From: a virus | DNA: 20,568 bases | Virus record (IMG/VR): IMGVR_UViG_3300034101_005222 | Location: 1 to 20,568 of that record | Strand: one strand, 5' to 3' | In this document: positions 7,378 through 14,812 of the stretch, one piece after another | Position numbering within the stretch: position 1 is the first letter of the stretch | Layout of the letters: every line of letters begins with the position of its first letter | Program-made: the position numbers and the translations under genes | The notes under the pieces: generated by a model | What the model was told of the DNA's origin: nothing | Seen by the model: only the letters and a program-made list of their open reading frames with translations | Database searches by the model: none

Positions 7378-8538
7378 CTAGTAGTCCAGCGCCGCAAGCA
7401 GGGCTTTCTCACTGGGCTCCTGCTCAAACTGCTTCAGGGCAATCGCCTGTCGGCTCGCCGGCTGGCCGGTCGTGCGCGGGGCCGCCTTGGGGGCGGTCGC
7501 GCCCGGCCTTACGGCGGCGGGCTTGGCGGATGCGGACGCGGCGGGCTTGCGGCTGAGTTCCAGCCGGTGATCGAGTTCGGCGAGCGCCACGGCCACCTTG
7601 AGGCCGAGCGGATGCCGCTTGATCTCGGGCGTGCCCATGTATTGCGCGAACCGGTTCCACCGGGGATCGAGCTTCCGGCGCAACTGGGCCACCGTGGCGG
7701 TGTCCTCGTCGGCCTCGGCCTCGCGGAGCTGGTTCAACACCTCGGCGCTCGTCTGCACCCACGGCGCGACGGTCTCCACCTGCTGCCGGGCTTCCGCCCG
7801 CGCCGTGGTCTCCATCTGCTGCCGCCGTTGGGCCGCGGCCTGTTCGGCCGCCGTCAGCGTCGCCTTCGCTTCCGCCAGCTTGTCGCGCTGGTCGTCGGCG
7901 TAGTCGTTGAGCCATTCCCGCAGGCTTTCCTCGTCGGTGCCCACCCGGGGATCCACCTTGCGGATCTGTTCCGCCACGGCGTCCGGGTTGGTCTTCAGCA
8001 GGGCCTTGAGGTCGCGGGCCGCCTTCAGTTCCGCGTCCGCCTTGCTGGCGCGTTCGCGGTGCGGTTTCAGCTCGGGGTCCTCTGGCGTCGCGGCGGGTTC
8101 GGCGTCTGGTCGCATGGCTTGCGCCTTGGCTTCCAGGGCCTCCAGTCGTTCCTCCAGCGCCTTGCGCTTCGCGATCTCCTTGGCCAGCCGCCGGTAAGGC
8201 ACCGTCTGCGGTGTCTCCTCGGCTTCGGGCTCCGCTTCCGTCTCCGCGTCTCCCGTCTCCGCGTCTCCCGCGTTGGCTTCCGGGTCCGTGTCCGTCCCTG
8301 AGTCAGTTTGAGCAGGCGCTTCGTGGGCTTCCGCCCCGCCTGCCTGATTTGAAAGATCGGTCGTGGTTTCCTCCGCGGCACTCACCGCGGCGGGGTCTTC
8401 GAACAGGCGGGCGATGTCCGCGATAAGGCTGGCCTCGACCTGCTGTTCGGATTGCTGGCTGGGCGCGAGTTGCGCTCCGGTCACCGGCGTTGACGCCTCG
8501 CGGGCGCCGGGGGCGGTGGCCCCATTCGGTTCAGTCAT
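7378..8538 (-). CDS. Scaffolding-like protein, Ala/Glu-rich coiled coil
   Basis: The protein has 386 residues. The N-terminal 110 are low-complexity and acidic. A central region of long helices follows (RRLAKEIAKRKALEERLEAL; then DQRDKLAEAKATLTAAEQAA), then a Pro/Ala linker, and a C-terminal helix ending EKALLAALDY. High helix content, acidic composition and a place just before the capsid gene are the usual marks of a phage scaffold. The start at 8538 is chosen over an upstream GTG at 8601, whose extra residues derive from a hairpin. Residues 91-100 are GDAETGDAET, encoded by a 15-bp direct repeat of a family also found at another gene's end. No protease domain is seen. Confidence 0.65.
   Translation of the reverse strand: MTEPNGATAPGAREASTPVTGAQLAPSQQSEQQVEASLIADIARLFEDPAAVSAAEETTTDLSNQAGGAEAHEAPAQTDSGTDTDPEANAGDAETGDAETEAEPEAEETPQTVPYRRLAKEIAKRKALEERLEALEAKAQAMRPDAEPAATPEDPELKPHRERASKADAELKAARDLKALLKTNPDAVAEQIRKVDPRVGTDEESLREWLNDYADDQRDKLAEAKATLTAAEQAAAQRRQQMETTARAEARQQVETVAPWVQTSAEVLNQLREAEADEDTATVAQLRRKLDPRWNRFAQYMGTPEIKRHPLGLKVAVALAELDHRLELSRKPAASASAKPAAVRPGATAPKAAPRTTGQPASRQAIALKQFEQEPSEKALLAALDY
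8240..8269. repeat. Direct 15-bp duplication in the scaffold-like gene
   Basis: gtctccgcgtctccc occurs twice in tandem, encoding GDAETGDAET in frame. The same string type is at 14834-14871. Confidence 0.8.
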
Positions 8539-8600
8539 TTTGTTGGCTGCGGCGACAGGACCGCAGAATTCAGGCGTGTCGCATCCCGGGGTTAATGACA

Positions 8601-8624
8601 CCCGCCGGTCACTCGACCGGCGGG
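8601..8624 (-). terminator. Perfect 10-bp hairpin before scaffold-like gene
   Basis: cccgccggtc, a four-base loop, then gaccggcggg. It lies in the 222-base gap between the 79-residue gene and the scaffold-like gene. No U-run follows on the minus strand, so it may be an attenuator or processing site rather than a simple terminator. Confidence 0.4.
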
Positions 8625-8726
8625 CGCCGGAATGAAGCGGGGCCGCCAGACCGCGCTTGAGCCGGTTTCACCCGGCCCACTGCGCATAAAGCACGGTCGG
8701 GCGCCGCGGCCAATGGGGTGCCGGTC

Positions 8727-8756
8727 TTCGCCACCCTTCGCCACCCTTCGCCACCC
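8727..8756. repeat. Three tandem 10-bp units
   Basis: ttcgccaccc three times, directly after the stop of the 79-residue gene. No function is evident. Confidence 0.9.
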
Positions 8757-8760
8757 GAAG

Positions 8761-9000
8761 TTACCGAGCCGGCGGGGTGGGCTCGCCTTGGAGCCGTTGC
8801 AGCTCCTCGCCCAAATCATCCAGCGCCGTGAACGCGCCGGACTCAAACTCGCGGTCGCCGCTCGGCAGCTTGCTCGGCGGCAGCTTGTGCCGCAGCAACG
8901 CCTCCGCCCGCCGCGCCCGGATCAGCATGAGCACCGCCGGCAACGTCTGGTCGCCCGGCGGCAGGGACCGCAGGACTTTCTGCGCCTGTTCCAGGGTCAT
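8761..9000 (-). CDS. Unknown 79-residue protein after the portal
   Basis: This small, Leu/Arg-rich, probably helical protein (EQAQKVLRSLPPGDQTLPAV; RARRAEALLRHKLPP) has an acidic C-terminal helix (ALDDLGEELQRLQGE). The start overlaps the portal stop as ATGA, so it is co-translated with the portal. It could be a head-assembly accessory. No family is recognised. Immediately after its stop lie three tandem 10-bp repeats. Confidence 0.62.
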   Translation of the reverse strand: MTLEQAQKVLRSLPPGDQTLPAVLMLIRARRAEALLRHKLPPSKLPSGDREFESGAFTALDDLGEELQRLQGEPTPPAR

Positions 9001-11189
9001 TGGCCGCCCTCCATCGGTTGCACGCCCAGCCGGCCGACCACCTTGTTCTGCTGCTGCACGGCGCTCTGCTGCCGGTTCTGCGCCCAGTTCTGCATGGCCA
9101 GGGCAAACCGGCCCTCGGGATTGCCCACGAGTTCCTTCTGGTAGAACGGATTCGCGCCGACGATCTGCTGGGCAAACCCAAGCTGCGCGGGCGCCGTCGG
9201 GTCGTTCTCGACGAGTCGCGGCGGATTGCCGAGGAACATGGCGGCGATGTCCGCGTTCACCTGTTCCTGCAACTTGGCGCTGGCGCTGGCGTCGCTCACC
9301 AGCAGCGATTGCGCCAGCAACGGGTCCACCGCCATCAGCTTCATCCGCACCAGTTGCGTCTTGTCGATGACGCCGGCGGCGTCCTCGGGCACCACGAACT
9401 GCGAGATGGCCTGGAGCTTCTTGATGCTGAATTCCATGTCCTGGTCGCGCACGTCGGTCTGAAGAATGATCCCCGTCTCGCCCGCGATGACCGCGCCCGC
9501 CAGCTCGGGCTTGGGTGTGCCGGTCACGCCTTCCCATTCGGTCGGCGTCGTGTATTGCTGCATGAGCGCCCACATCTGCTGGAACACCTCGTTCCACAGG
9601 CTCAGGAAGTTCGACACCATGCGCTGCTGTTTCATCTGCACCCGGGCCGGCGCCGCGGTGGGTGTCATGCGGCCGAACCGCTGGTCGGCGATCTCCAGCT
9701 CCAGCCGGATGATGCTTTCCGCCACGCCATCGTGGCCGGGCAATTCCATGAACCGCGGTTCCTCGCCCCGCAGTGTCGGGATGCGCGCCGCCGGGCCGAA
9801 CACATCCTGTTCGTCCATCATGCGCGACGGCACCAACCGCGGGGGCAGGGTGGTGAGCGAGGTCCGGTCAATGAGCGAATCCTGCTGCACCTTGATGCTG
9901 CGTTGCTGCGGGAACGCCCGTTCCGGCACGCCGCGGCTCGCGGTCAGGCTGCGGCACCACCATTCCGCCGCGCTGCTGGCAAAGGGCATCTTGCCATGCT
10001 TGAAGTCGCACAGGCCATGCCGGGCACACAGTTCCTTCTCGTTGTCCTCGGGGTCGTGCGTGAAGTGCGGCGAGAACACGGTCACGTAAACGCCCGGCAC
10101 CCCATACTCGTCGAGCCGGGTGGTGTAGGCGGTGATGACTTCGACCAGGTTCACGCCGTCTTCGGTGTCGGCCACGTAATCGGTCTCATGCACGCGGGCG
10201 CGGCCCTTGTCGGCCTCGTCGGTCCACGTCGAGTATTTGCCCCGGCTCGCCCACGCCTGTTCGATCCATTCGTGGTCCCAGCCGTCGGTGTATTCCTTGG
10301 CCCGCAGTTCGTCCTCGGCCAGCCGTTCGCGCACGAACACCTGGCCGGTGGACGTGTCGCCCTGCTCGTCGGGCACAAACACGTCGCGCCACGGTTGCAG
10401 CGCCCGGATCAGCGGTTGGTTCCGCATCAGCGCCGGCACGGCCAGCTCGATGGCTTCGCCGGCCCGCAGGGTTTTGACCAGCGCCTTGGCCTCGGTCATC
10501 GAAAGCTCGGGCATCCGTTCCAGTTCCATGCCGTCGAGTTCCGCGGCCACGCGCTGCGCATACACCTGCCGCAACAGTTCGGCCGACAGTTCGTCCTGCA
10601 TCGGGTCCGCCACCAGCACGGCCAAGTCGGGCGCGAGGCTTGCGGCGTCGTTGAAGCTGAGCTTCACCTTGCGTTTGCCCAGCCGGCGGTCCCAGCCGAC
10701 TTGCACCACCACCCAGCCGTAGGTGCGCTGGTATTGCGCGGCCAGCTCCACCTCGCGTTGCAGCGATTCGTTGAGCTTGGTCCGCACCATCCAGTAAATC
10801 ATGCGGCTCGCCACGGCGGCGGCGGCGGCGTCGCGCACCTGCGTGCCCTCGGCCTTCGTGAGCGAACGCCAGAAGGCGTTCACCAGGATGTCCACGTCGT
10901 CGGCGATGATGTCGTCGGCCAGCAACACGCGCTGGTCACTGGCGCCCTCCCACGGCATTGCCTTGAAGTCGCCCGCACTGTGCTTGCGACAGTCGCGGGA
11001 CTGGTTCTCCCACAGGGCGAACCGGATGCGTTCCGCGTCGTAAAGCCGGTTGAAGGCGCCGCCGCTGGGCGAGCACCGCTGGAAGGTCTGCGTGAGGTCC
11101 GCCAGCCGTGGCTGGTCGGGATCGAGCACCACGGAGGGTGACCCGTCATCGTGGTCGGTTGATGTCATGGCCTTGCGCTGCGCTGGCAT
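8997..11189 (-). CDS. Portal protein
   Basis: The protein has 730 residues, the size of large podovirus-type portals. The N terminus has a helical core (RIRFALWENQSRDC; PWEGASDQRVLLADDIIADD) that resembles other phage portals. The middle has PWRDVFVPDEQGD and ERLAEDELRAKEY. A later region (SSAAEWWCRSLTASRGVPER; DSLIDRTSLTTLPPRLVPSR) fits the wing and crown-side part of the family, and the C-terminal 80 residues are Gln/Asn-rich. The place between terminase and scaffold/capsid genes supports the call. It forms the ring through which DNA is packaged and ejected. An internal ATG at 11168 is an equally possible start, and neither has a good Shine-Dalgarno. No C-terminal lysozyme-like domain is visible. 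Confidence 0.78.
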   Translation of the reverse strand: MPAQRKAMTSTDHDDGSPSVVLDPDQPRLADLTQTFQRCSPSGGAFNRLYDAERIRFALWENQSRDCRKHSAGDFKAMPWEGASDQRVLLADDIIADDVDILVNAFWRSLTKAEGTQVRDAAAAAVASRMIYWMVRTKLNESLQREVELAAQYQRTYGWVVVQVGWDRRLGKRKVKLSFNDAASLAPDLAVLVADPMQDELSAELLRQVYAQRVAAELDGMELERMPELSMTEAKALVKTLRAGEAIELAVPALMRNQPLIRALQPWRDVFVPDEQGDTSTGQVFVRERLAEDELRAKEYTDGWDHEWIEQAWASRGKYSTWTDEADKGRARVHETDYVADTEDGVNLVEVITAYTTRLDEYGVPGVYVTVFSPHFTHDPEDNEKELCARHGLCDFKHGKMPFASSAAEWWCRSLTASRGVPERAFPQQRSIKVQQDSLIDRTSLTTLPPRLVPSRMMDEQDVFGPAARIPTLRGEEPRFMELPGHDGVAESIIRLELEIADQRFGRMTPTAAPARVQMKQQRMVSNFLSLWNEVFQQMWALMQQYTTPTEWEGVTGTPKPELAGAVIAGETGIILQTDVRDQDMEFSIKKLQAISQFVVPEDAAGVIDKTQLVRMKLMAVDPLLAQSLLVSDASASAKLQEQVNADIAAMFLGNPPRLVENDPTAPAQLGFAQQIVGANPFYQKELVGNPEGRFALAMQNWAQNRQQSAVQQQNKVVGRLGVQPMEGGQ

Positions 11190-11253
11190 CTGGCGGCCCC
11201 GACTCCGGCAAGGTCTGGCGGAAAGCTAAGGATTGATCGCCGAAAGGCAAGTT

Positions 11254-11331
11254 GAACAGCGAAGGCGCGAAGGCGCGAAGCGGGGAACGTCATGGCTTTG
11301 CCTTCCTTCGCGTCTTCGCGTCTTCGCTGTT
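11254..11331. repeat. Inverted repeat pair A between HTH gene and portal
   Basis: Arms 11254-11280 and 11306-11331 are inverted copies that differ at only two positions, both able to form G-U pairs in RNA. The pair could form a stem of about 25 base pairs in the 155-base gap before the portal gene. Confidence 0.88.
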
Positions 11332-11344
11332 AATCCCATGCCGG

Positions 11345-11551
11345 TCACTGCTGATACCCGCACAGTTCCCCCACATCCACCTTGCAATAGCGCACCCGTT
11401 TCCCGGTGCGCCCCACCTTCAGCGTCCGAAGCCGGCCCACGTCCACCAGCGCCCGGATGTCTGTTTTATACAGCCCCGTGAACCGGCACACCGTTTCCAA
11501 CGGCACCCACGCCGGCAACCCCATCCACGTCTTCCTGCTGATCTCGTCCAT
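11345..11551 (-). CDS. Small excisionase/MerR-type HTH protein
   Basis: The protein has 68 residues. Nearly its whole length is a winged helix-turn-helix of the excisionase/HTH_17 type: WVPLETVCRFTGLYKTDIR gives the recognition helices, followed by a basic wing (LKVGRTGKRVRY) and a short C-terminal helix (KVDVGELCGY). It lies between the adenine methyltransferase and the portal. This could be a transcription regulator of the late block or a DNA-recognition partner of packaging. Small terminase subunits are often HTH proteins near the large subunit, but this one is shorter than usual for that role. Confidence 0.68.
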   Translation of the reverse strand: MDEISRKTWMGLPAWVPLETVCRFTGLYKTDIRALVDVGRLRTLKVGRTGKRVRYCKVDVGELCGYQQ

Positions 11552-11583
11552 AGTGTCTTTGTGTTCTGCTCCTAGATGTTTGC

Positions 11584-12120
11584 TCACAAAACTACCAACC
11601 GCCCCGGAAGGCCGCTTGCCCGGATTGCCATTACATTCTCTGCCCCAAAAGCTATAAGGCAGCTTGGCGCCGGACTTGTGTTTCCGGGCTCGCCGGTGAC
11701 GTGGTAAAAGGTAAGCCGGCCTTTGAAGAAGAAGACTGCGGTGGCCGCCTGCCATACGTAATCGTGAAACATGCGGGTCTCTGTGCGAGCAAAGGTAAGT
11801 GCGATTGCGTTTCCGTGGTCGTGACACCGCGCCAACCATTTGCAGGTCTCGTCGCCATACGGCGGATTGCACCAAACCCGGCCCTCCCACGGCTTCAACA
11901 ACCCGTTGTCCTCGAAAGTGTAATGGCGGGCGGCCATTTCCCAGGGGCGAACCCGCGGTGCGCACGGGTCCAAATCAAATGATCCCAGCGCGCGGATTAT
12001 TCCTGGCGGAGTAAGCCATTCATCCTTGCCTCGCTCCACCCGCTCAAAGTGGCCAAAGCCACCAATCTCCGGTGCCGCGTCAATCTGGCCGTTCAAAAGA
12101 AACTGCTGCCCTGTGCTCAT
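11584..12120 (-). CDS. Phage DNA N6-adenine methyltransferase (Dam-like family)
   Basis: The protein has 178 residues, in the range of the phage Dam-type adenine methyltransferase family (PF05869 as recalled). Conserved blocks appear in order: DEWLTPPGIIRALGSFDLDP (residues 33-52), YTFEDNGLLKPWEGRVWC, the catalytic NPPY (85-88), HGNAIALTFARTET, and the final CLIAFG. It would methylate adenine in phage DNA, most likely to resist host restriction. The start is preceded by AGGAAG inside an interspersed repeat that runs from the terminase stop codon to this ATG, so the repeat appears to supply the ribosome-binding site. No cognate nuclease gene is in the window. Confidence 0.88.
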   Translation of the reverse strand: MSTGQQFLLNGQIDAAPEIGGFGHFERVERGKDEWLTPPGIIRALGSFDLDPCAPRVRPWEMAARHYTFEDNGLLKPWEGRVWCNPPYGDETCKWLARCHDHGNAIALTFARTETRMFHDYVWQAATAVFFFKGRLTFYHVTGEPGNTSPAPSCLIAFGAENVMAIRASGLPGRLVVL

Positions 12121-12150
12121 GTCTTCCTGCTTTCCTGCCTTTCAAATTCA
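12120..12150. repeat. Repeat B arm filling the terminase-methyltransferase gap
   Basis: From the terminase TGA (12150-12148) to the methyltransferase ATG (12120-12118), the minus strand reads TGAATTTGAAAGGCAGGAAA then GCAGGAAGACATG. This is a B copy that holds both the stop and the ribosome-binding site. Confidence 0.82.
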
Positions 12151-14049
12151 ATAAGCGTAACCCGCCTTCGCCCGGAACATCCCCGGCGTGACATGCACCA
12201 GCTCGTCGTCCTGCGCCACGTAACGCACGAGGTCCGCCGGGTCCTTGCACGCGCCGTCCTCGCCGCCGCGCCCGGTGAAATTCTCGAACATCCACATCAC
12301 CTGCTGCGCCGCGTCGCTCACGCAGAGCCTCGGTTCATTCACCACCGCGCACAGCGGCTGCTGCTCGTCGAAACTCAGCAGGTCATGCACGGCCGTCACG
12401 CCGTTGTCATCGCCCCGGCCCGTGTAGGCGGGAATCAGGTCCACGCCCTCATGCACCTGGCCGCGCTCCTCCTGCTTCGCCGCGAACAGCTCGATCAGGT
12501 TCGTGCCGCCCTTCTCGGCCGCCTGCGGATTCATCGCCGCCCGCGGGTCAATCTTCCGCAGTTGGATCGGATACCGCACCACCACCCCCCGCTTCCGCAC
12601 CTCCGCAACTTCCTCCCGTCCCCACTTCATTCTGCCTTCTTCCTTCTTCATTCCGCCTTTGGCCATGGCCTCGTCCAACAACCGCCTCGCCATCGGGTCC
12701 TGCGCCTTCCATTCCCCGTCCGCGCCCAGCTCCAACGGAATCGTCTCCAGCTCCTTCAGCAGCCGTTTGTAGCGGGTCACGCCATAGCCCAGGTTCATCT
12801 GCGCCGGGCCCGCGTCGCCATCCCAGCCGTGCCGGGAATCCTGCGTCACCTTGCGTTCCGTCGGCACCGCCCACTCGCCGTAGGTCTGGCAGTCGGGCCA
12901 ATCCTTCCAGATGAACAGCCGGCGCGGATTGCCCGGCGCCACGCGCACGTAGAGCAGGAACCAGTTGCGCGCCCCGGCCGGGTCGATGAACAGGTAGTTC
13001 GTCCCCTCCGCCGGCAGCTCGCGCTCGCGCACGACATGCACGTTGCGGTTGAACGTCGGGAACTGGAGCCCCATCACGTCCTTGGTGAACCCGTAGAAGA
13101 TTCGCAGCACGTAATCCCGCGGCTTGCCCTCAACCGCCCGCGCCACCTGCTGCCCGTAGGTCTCGCCGCCGCTGCCGAACACCGTCATGTCCGAGTGGAA
13201 GTAAACCACCCGCGTGCGCTGGATGGCCCCGGCCTGCACCAGCGGCACGCGCCCCGGCCGGCACCCTTCGACCAGCACTTGGTTCTGCGGCAGGATCTTC
13301 GCCACCTTCGTCCGCAGAATCTTGCCCGTGCCCACCGCCTCCTTGATCGCCGGCGTGATGCCGTTGATCGGCGTGAAGCTCCACACGCCGTAGCCGGGCC
13401 GATACTCACCGCGCCGCCGCAGCATGGTCAGCCACGGGATCGGCGCGTTCTCGTCGAGCCACCACGCCACGCCGTAACCCTCGCGGGCGCCGAACTCGAA
13501 CCCCTCGAACTCCGCCGGGTCGCCGCGATACGTGGCGAACAGCAGCTTCACCCCGCTCGGCAGCACCAGGATGCGGTCGGCGAACCCGTTCTTCGGATCG
13601 TAACCGATGCTGAACACGCGCCGCGGATCGCGCCGGCCGTTCAACGCCTTCAGGTCCGGCGGCAGGAAACGCCACACCAGTTGCTGCGCCGTCTCGATGC
13701 TGCTCCGCTCCGTCTCCGACCCCACGAGGAACCGGGCATCGCTGCCCGCGTCCTGCGACAGCATTTCCAGCACCAGATGATAGGCGCAGTAGAACGACTT
13801 GCCCGACCGATTGCCCCCGAGCAACACCAGCAACTTGGGCCGATACCGCCGCACCACGCGCCGCGTGAGCTTCCACGACTTCATGGGCGGCAGGAACTGG
13901 AGCGGGTCCCGTTCCGCGTCCGCAATCGCCTGCCGGCGCCGGCTCAGGAAATCGCCCAGCCCCCGCTCCCCGTGATTCCGCAAGATCGCCCGCGCCTGCC
14001 GCTCCGTCGGCAACGCAAACAGCGGATGTTGTGGCTCCTGCTCAAACAT
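12148..14049 (-). CDS. terL: Terminase large subunit (packaging ATPase-nuclease)
   Basis: The protein has 633 residues. The ATPase half has Walker A GGNRSGKS at 78-85 and a Walker B-like region AWWLDEN at 195-201. The nuclease half begins with NYLFIDPAGARN (catalytic-type Asp356) and later has IDPRAA at 500-505, followed by the conserved GVDLIPAY, GVTAVHDLL and KDPADLVRYV elements of terminase nucleases. It cuts concatemeric DNA and pumps it through the portal. Residues about 465-481 (GGMKKEEGRMKWGREEV) look unlike the rest and match a GA-rich repeat-type insertion in frame. ATG 14049 (MFEQEP) is preferred over an upstream TTG at 14085, whose extra codons come from a repeat arm. Confidence 0.9.
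   Translation of the reverse strand: MFEQEPQHPLFALPTERQARAILRNHGERGLGDFLSRRRQAIADAERDPLQFLPPMKSWKLTRRVVRRYRPKLLVLLGGNRSGKSFYCAYHLVLEMLSQDAGSDARFLVGSETERSSIETAQQLVWRFLPPDLKALNGRRDPRRVFSIGYDPKNGFADRILVLPSGVKLLFATYRGDPAEFEGFEFGAREGYGVAWWLDENAPIPWLTMLRRRGEYRPGYGVWSFTPINGITPAIKEAVGTGKILRTKVAKILPQNQVLVEGCRPGRVPLVQAGAIQRTRVVYFHSDMTVFGSGGETYGQQVARAVEGKPRDYVLRIFYGFTKDVMGLQFPTFNRNVHVVRERELPAEGTNYLFIDPAGARNWFLLYVRVAPGNPRRLFIWKDWPDCQTYGEWAVPTERKVTQDSRHGWDGDAGPAQMNLGYGVTRYKRLLKELETIPLELGADGEWKAQDPMARRLLDEAMAKGGMKKEEGRMKWGREEVAEVRKRGVVVRYPIQLRKIDPRAAMNPQAAEKGGTNLIELFAAKQEERGQVHEGVDLIPAYTGRGDDNGVTAVHDLLSFDEQQPLCAVVNEPRLCVSDAAQQVMWMFENFTGRGGEDGACKDPADLVRYVAQDDELVHVTPGMFRAKAGYAY
12624..12660. repeat. GA-rich in-frame insertion in the terminase gene
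   Basis: Minus strand AAAGGCGGAATGAAGAAGGA then AGAAGGCAGAATGAAG, with an internal near-repeat of GGCRGAATGAAG. It encodes KGGMKKEEGRMK between conserved terminase blocks and resembles the other GA-rich junction repeats. Confidence 0.65.
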
Positions 14050-14068
14050 GGTCAGGCAAATCGGGATG

Positions 14069-14095
14069 GAACAGCGGAGGCGCAAAGGCGCGAAG
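14069..14095. repeat. Repeat A arm, left side of small-gene cassette
   Basis: This degenerate copy of the A arm (gaacagcggaggcgcaaagg) sits between the terminase start and the end of the gene at 14104. It is inverted relative to the copy at 14784-14810, so the two arms bracket three small genes. Its extension (gcgggaacgtca) is shared with the 11254 copy. Confidence 0.75.
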
Positions 14096-14103
14096 CGGGA
14101 ACG

Positions 14104-14355
14104 TCACAGCTTGGCATGGTCCCATTCTTCAATCGCAACCACGTCTTCGGTGAATACGGATTCACGAAGGCGGAAGGCAATTTCATCCCCCGCCTCCACC
14201 AGCCGGCGGATGCGCTTGTTGGCCGCGGCCAGATCGATTTCGAGTTGATCGGCGTGGTCCAGTGCCAGCTTCAATCCGTCTCCCGGATTCATGAAGTCTC
14301 CAATAGCGATGGTTTGACGGATTCCATTCGTCCTCGGTGTTGGTGTGTCGCTCAT
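14104..14355 (-). CDS. Small MSDTP protein with duplicated coil segment
   Basis: This 83-residue protein starts MSDTPTPRT. A central coiled-coil helix (LEIDLAAANKRIRRLVEAGD) is nearly identical, at DNA level, to a segment of the gene at 14573-14812 (62 of 63 bases). It shares its MSDTP start with the gene immediately upstream (16 identical bases through the ATG). SDTPRT starts followed by Asp/Ala/Arg/Leu coils occur in many phage hypothetical proteins (recalled). The function is unknown. The start overlaps the previous stop as ATGA. The stop codon falls just inside the extension of a repeat arm. Confidence 0.62.
   Translation of the reverse strand: MSDTPTPRTNGIRQTIAIGDFMNPGDGLKLALDHADQLEIDLAAANKRIRRLVEAGDEIAFRLRESVFTEDVVAIEEWDHAKL
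14184..14246. repeat. 63-bp direct repeat, copy 1
   Basis: It is 62 of 63 bases identical to 14647-14709 and encodes the LEIDLAAANKRIRRL coil in two small genes. Confidence 0.92.
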
Positions 14356-14576
14356 TTCAACCTCCGTTCCGCGTCTTCGATCATCGCAACCAACTGTTTC
14401 GCGTTATCAAATGCCCAACGCTCGGTTTTGATCGTGAAGTATTTTCCAGCGCCTCCGTCGTGAGATTCGATTTCGATGTATTGGCCAATCGTGCTGTCGT
14501 CGCAGCAGTCGTTTTCCTGCCCATAGGTCAGTTGCCCGGCTTCCATGACCGGCTCTTTTTTTGGTGTGTCGCTCAT
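14352..14576 (-). CDS. Small unknown MSDTP protein
   Basis: This 74-residue protein begins MSDTPKKEPVMEAGQL. It contains ENDCCDDST and a beta-like GQYIEIESHDGG then GKYFTIKTERWAF pattern, ending with a helix (KQLVAMIEDAERRL). It overlaps both neighbours as ATGA. The helical tail resembles a short coil but is not a copy of its neighbours' duplicated segment. A moron-type accessory role is inferred; no family is recognised. Confidence 0.6.
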   Translation of the reverse strand: MSDTPKKEPVMEAGQLTYGQENDCCDDSTIGQYIEIESHDGGAGKYFTIKTERWAFDNAKQLVAMIEDAERRLK

Positions 14577-14812
14577 GCTTTTGCCTCCTTGGCTTTGGTC
14601 CATTGGTGAGTTTGTAACGTCGGGTGGTGAAATTGCTGGAATAACGCATCCCCCGCCTCCTCCAGCCGGCGGATGCGCTTGTTGGCCGCGGCCAGATCGA
14701 TTTCGAGTTTGCAGTGGGAGCAAAGCAGGCTGGGCGACTCAACGCGCCGCACGGAACAACCATTGCACCAATACACCCATTCACTTCGCGTCTTAACGTC
14801 TTCGCTGTTCAT
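14573..14812 (-). CDS. Small zinc-ribbon plus coil protein beginning in an interspersed repeat
   Basis: The protein has 79 residues. The first nine codons (MNSEDVKTR) are a copy of the GA-rich repeat arm present elsewhere only in gaps. Two Cys pairs follow (CNGC at 16-19 and CSHC at 31-34), a likely zinc-ribbon knuckle. Then comes the coil LEIDLAAANKRIRRLEEAGD, shared with the gene at 14104-14355. The start overlaps the upstream stop as ATGA. The layout suggests a mosaic built from a repeat-derived start, a zinc ribbon and a duplicated coil. The function is unknown; nucleic-acid or protein binding is plausible. Confidence 0.62.
   Translation of the reverse strand: MNSEDVKTRSEWVYWCNGCSVRRVESPSLLCSHCKLEIDLAAANKRIRRLEEAGDALFQQFHHPTLQTHQWTKAKEAKA
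14647..14709. repeat. 63-bp direct repeat, copy 2
   Basis: Partner of 14184-14246; one base differs (ccacc against cctcc). Confidence 0.92.
14784..14810. repeat. Repeat A arm, encodes a gene start
   Basis: This inverse A arm (plus strand cttcgcgtcttaacgtcttc) supplies the first codons MNSEDVKTR of the zinc-ribbon gene and its ATG. Confidence 0.8.

Noticed and set aside
8660-8700. Promoter before the scaffold-like gene
   Set aside because: A TTGGCC/17/TTTATG pair can be found on the minus strand, but the match is too weak to claim.
9000-11141. Long plus-strand frame opposite the portal gene
   Set aside because: It is rich in His, Arg and Leu with no family features; the minus strand has a coherent portal and the ATGA junction.
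12049-14463. Long open frame on the plus strand opposite the terminase
   Set aside because: It is a GC-rich antisense shadow with His/Arg/Pro-rich composition and no recognisable domain, while the minus frame carries all terminase motifs.
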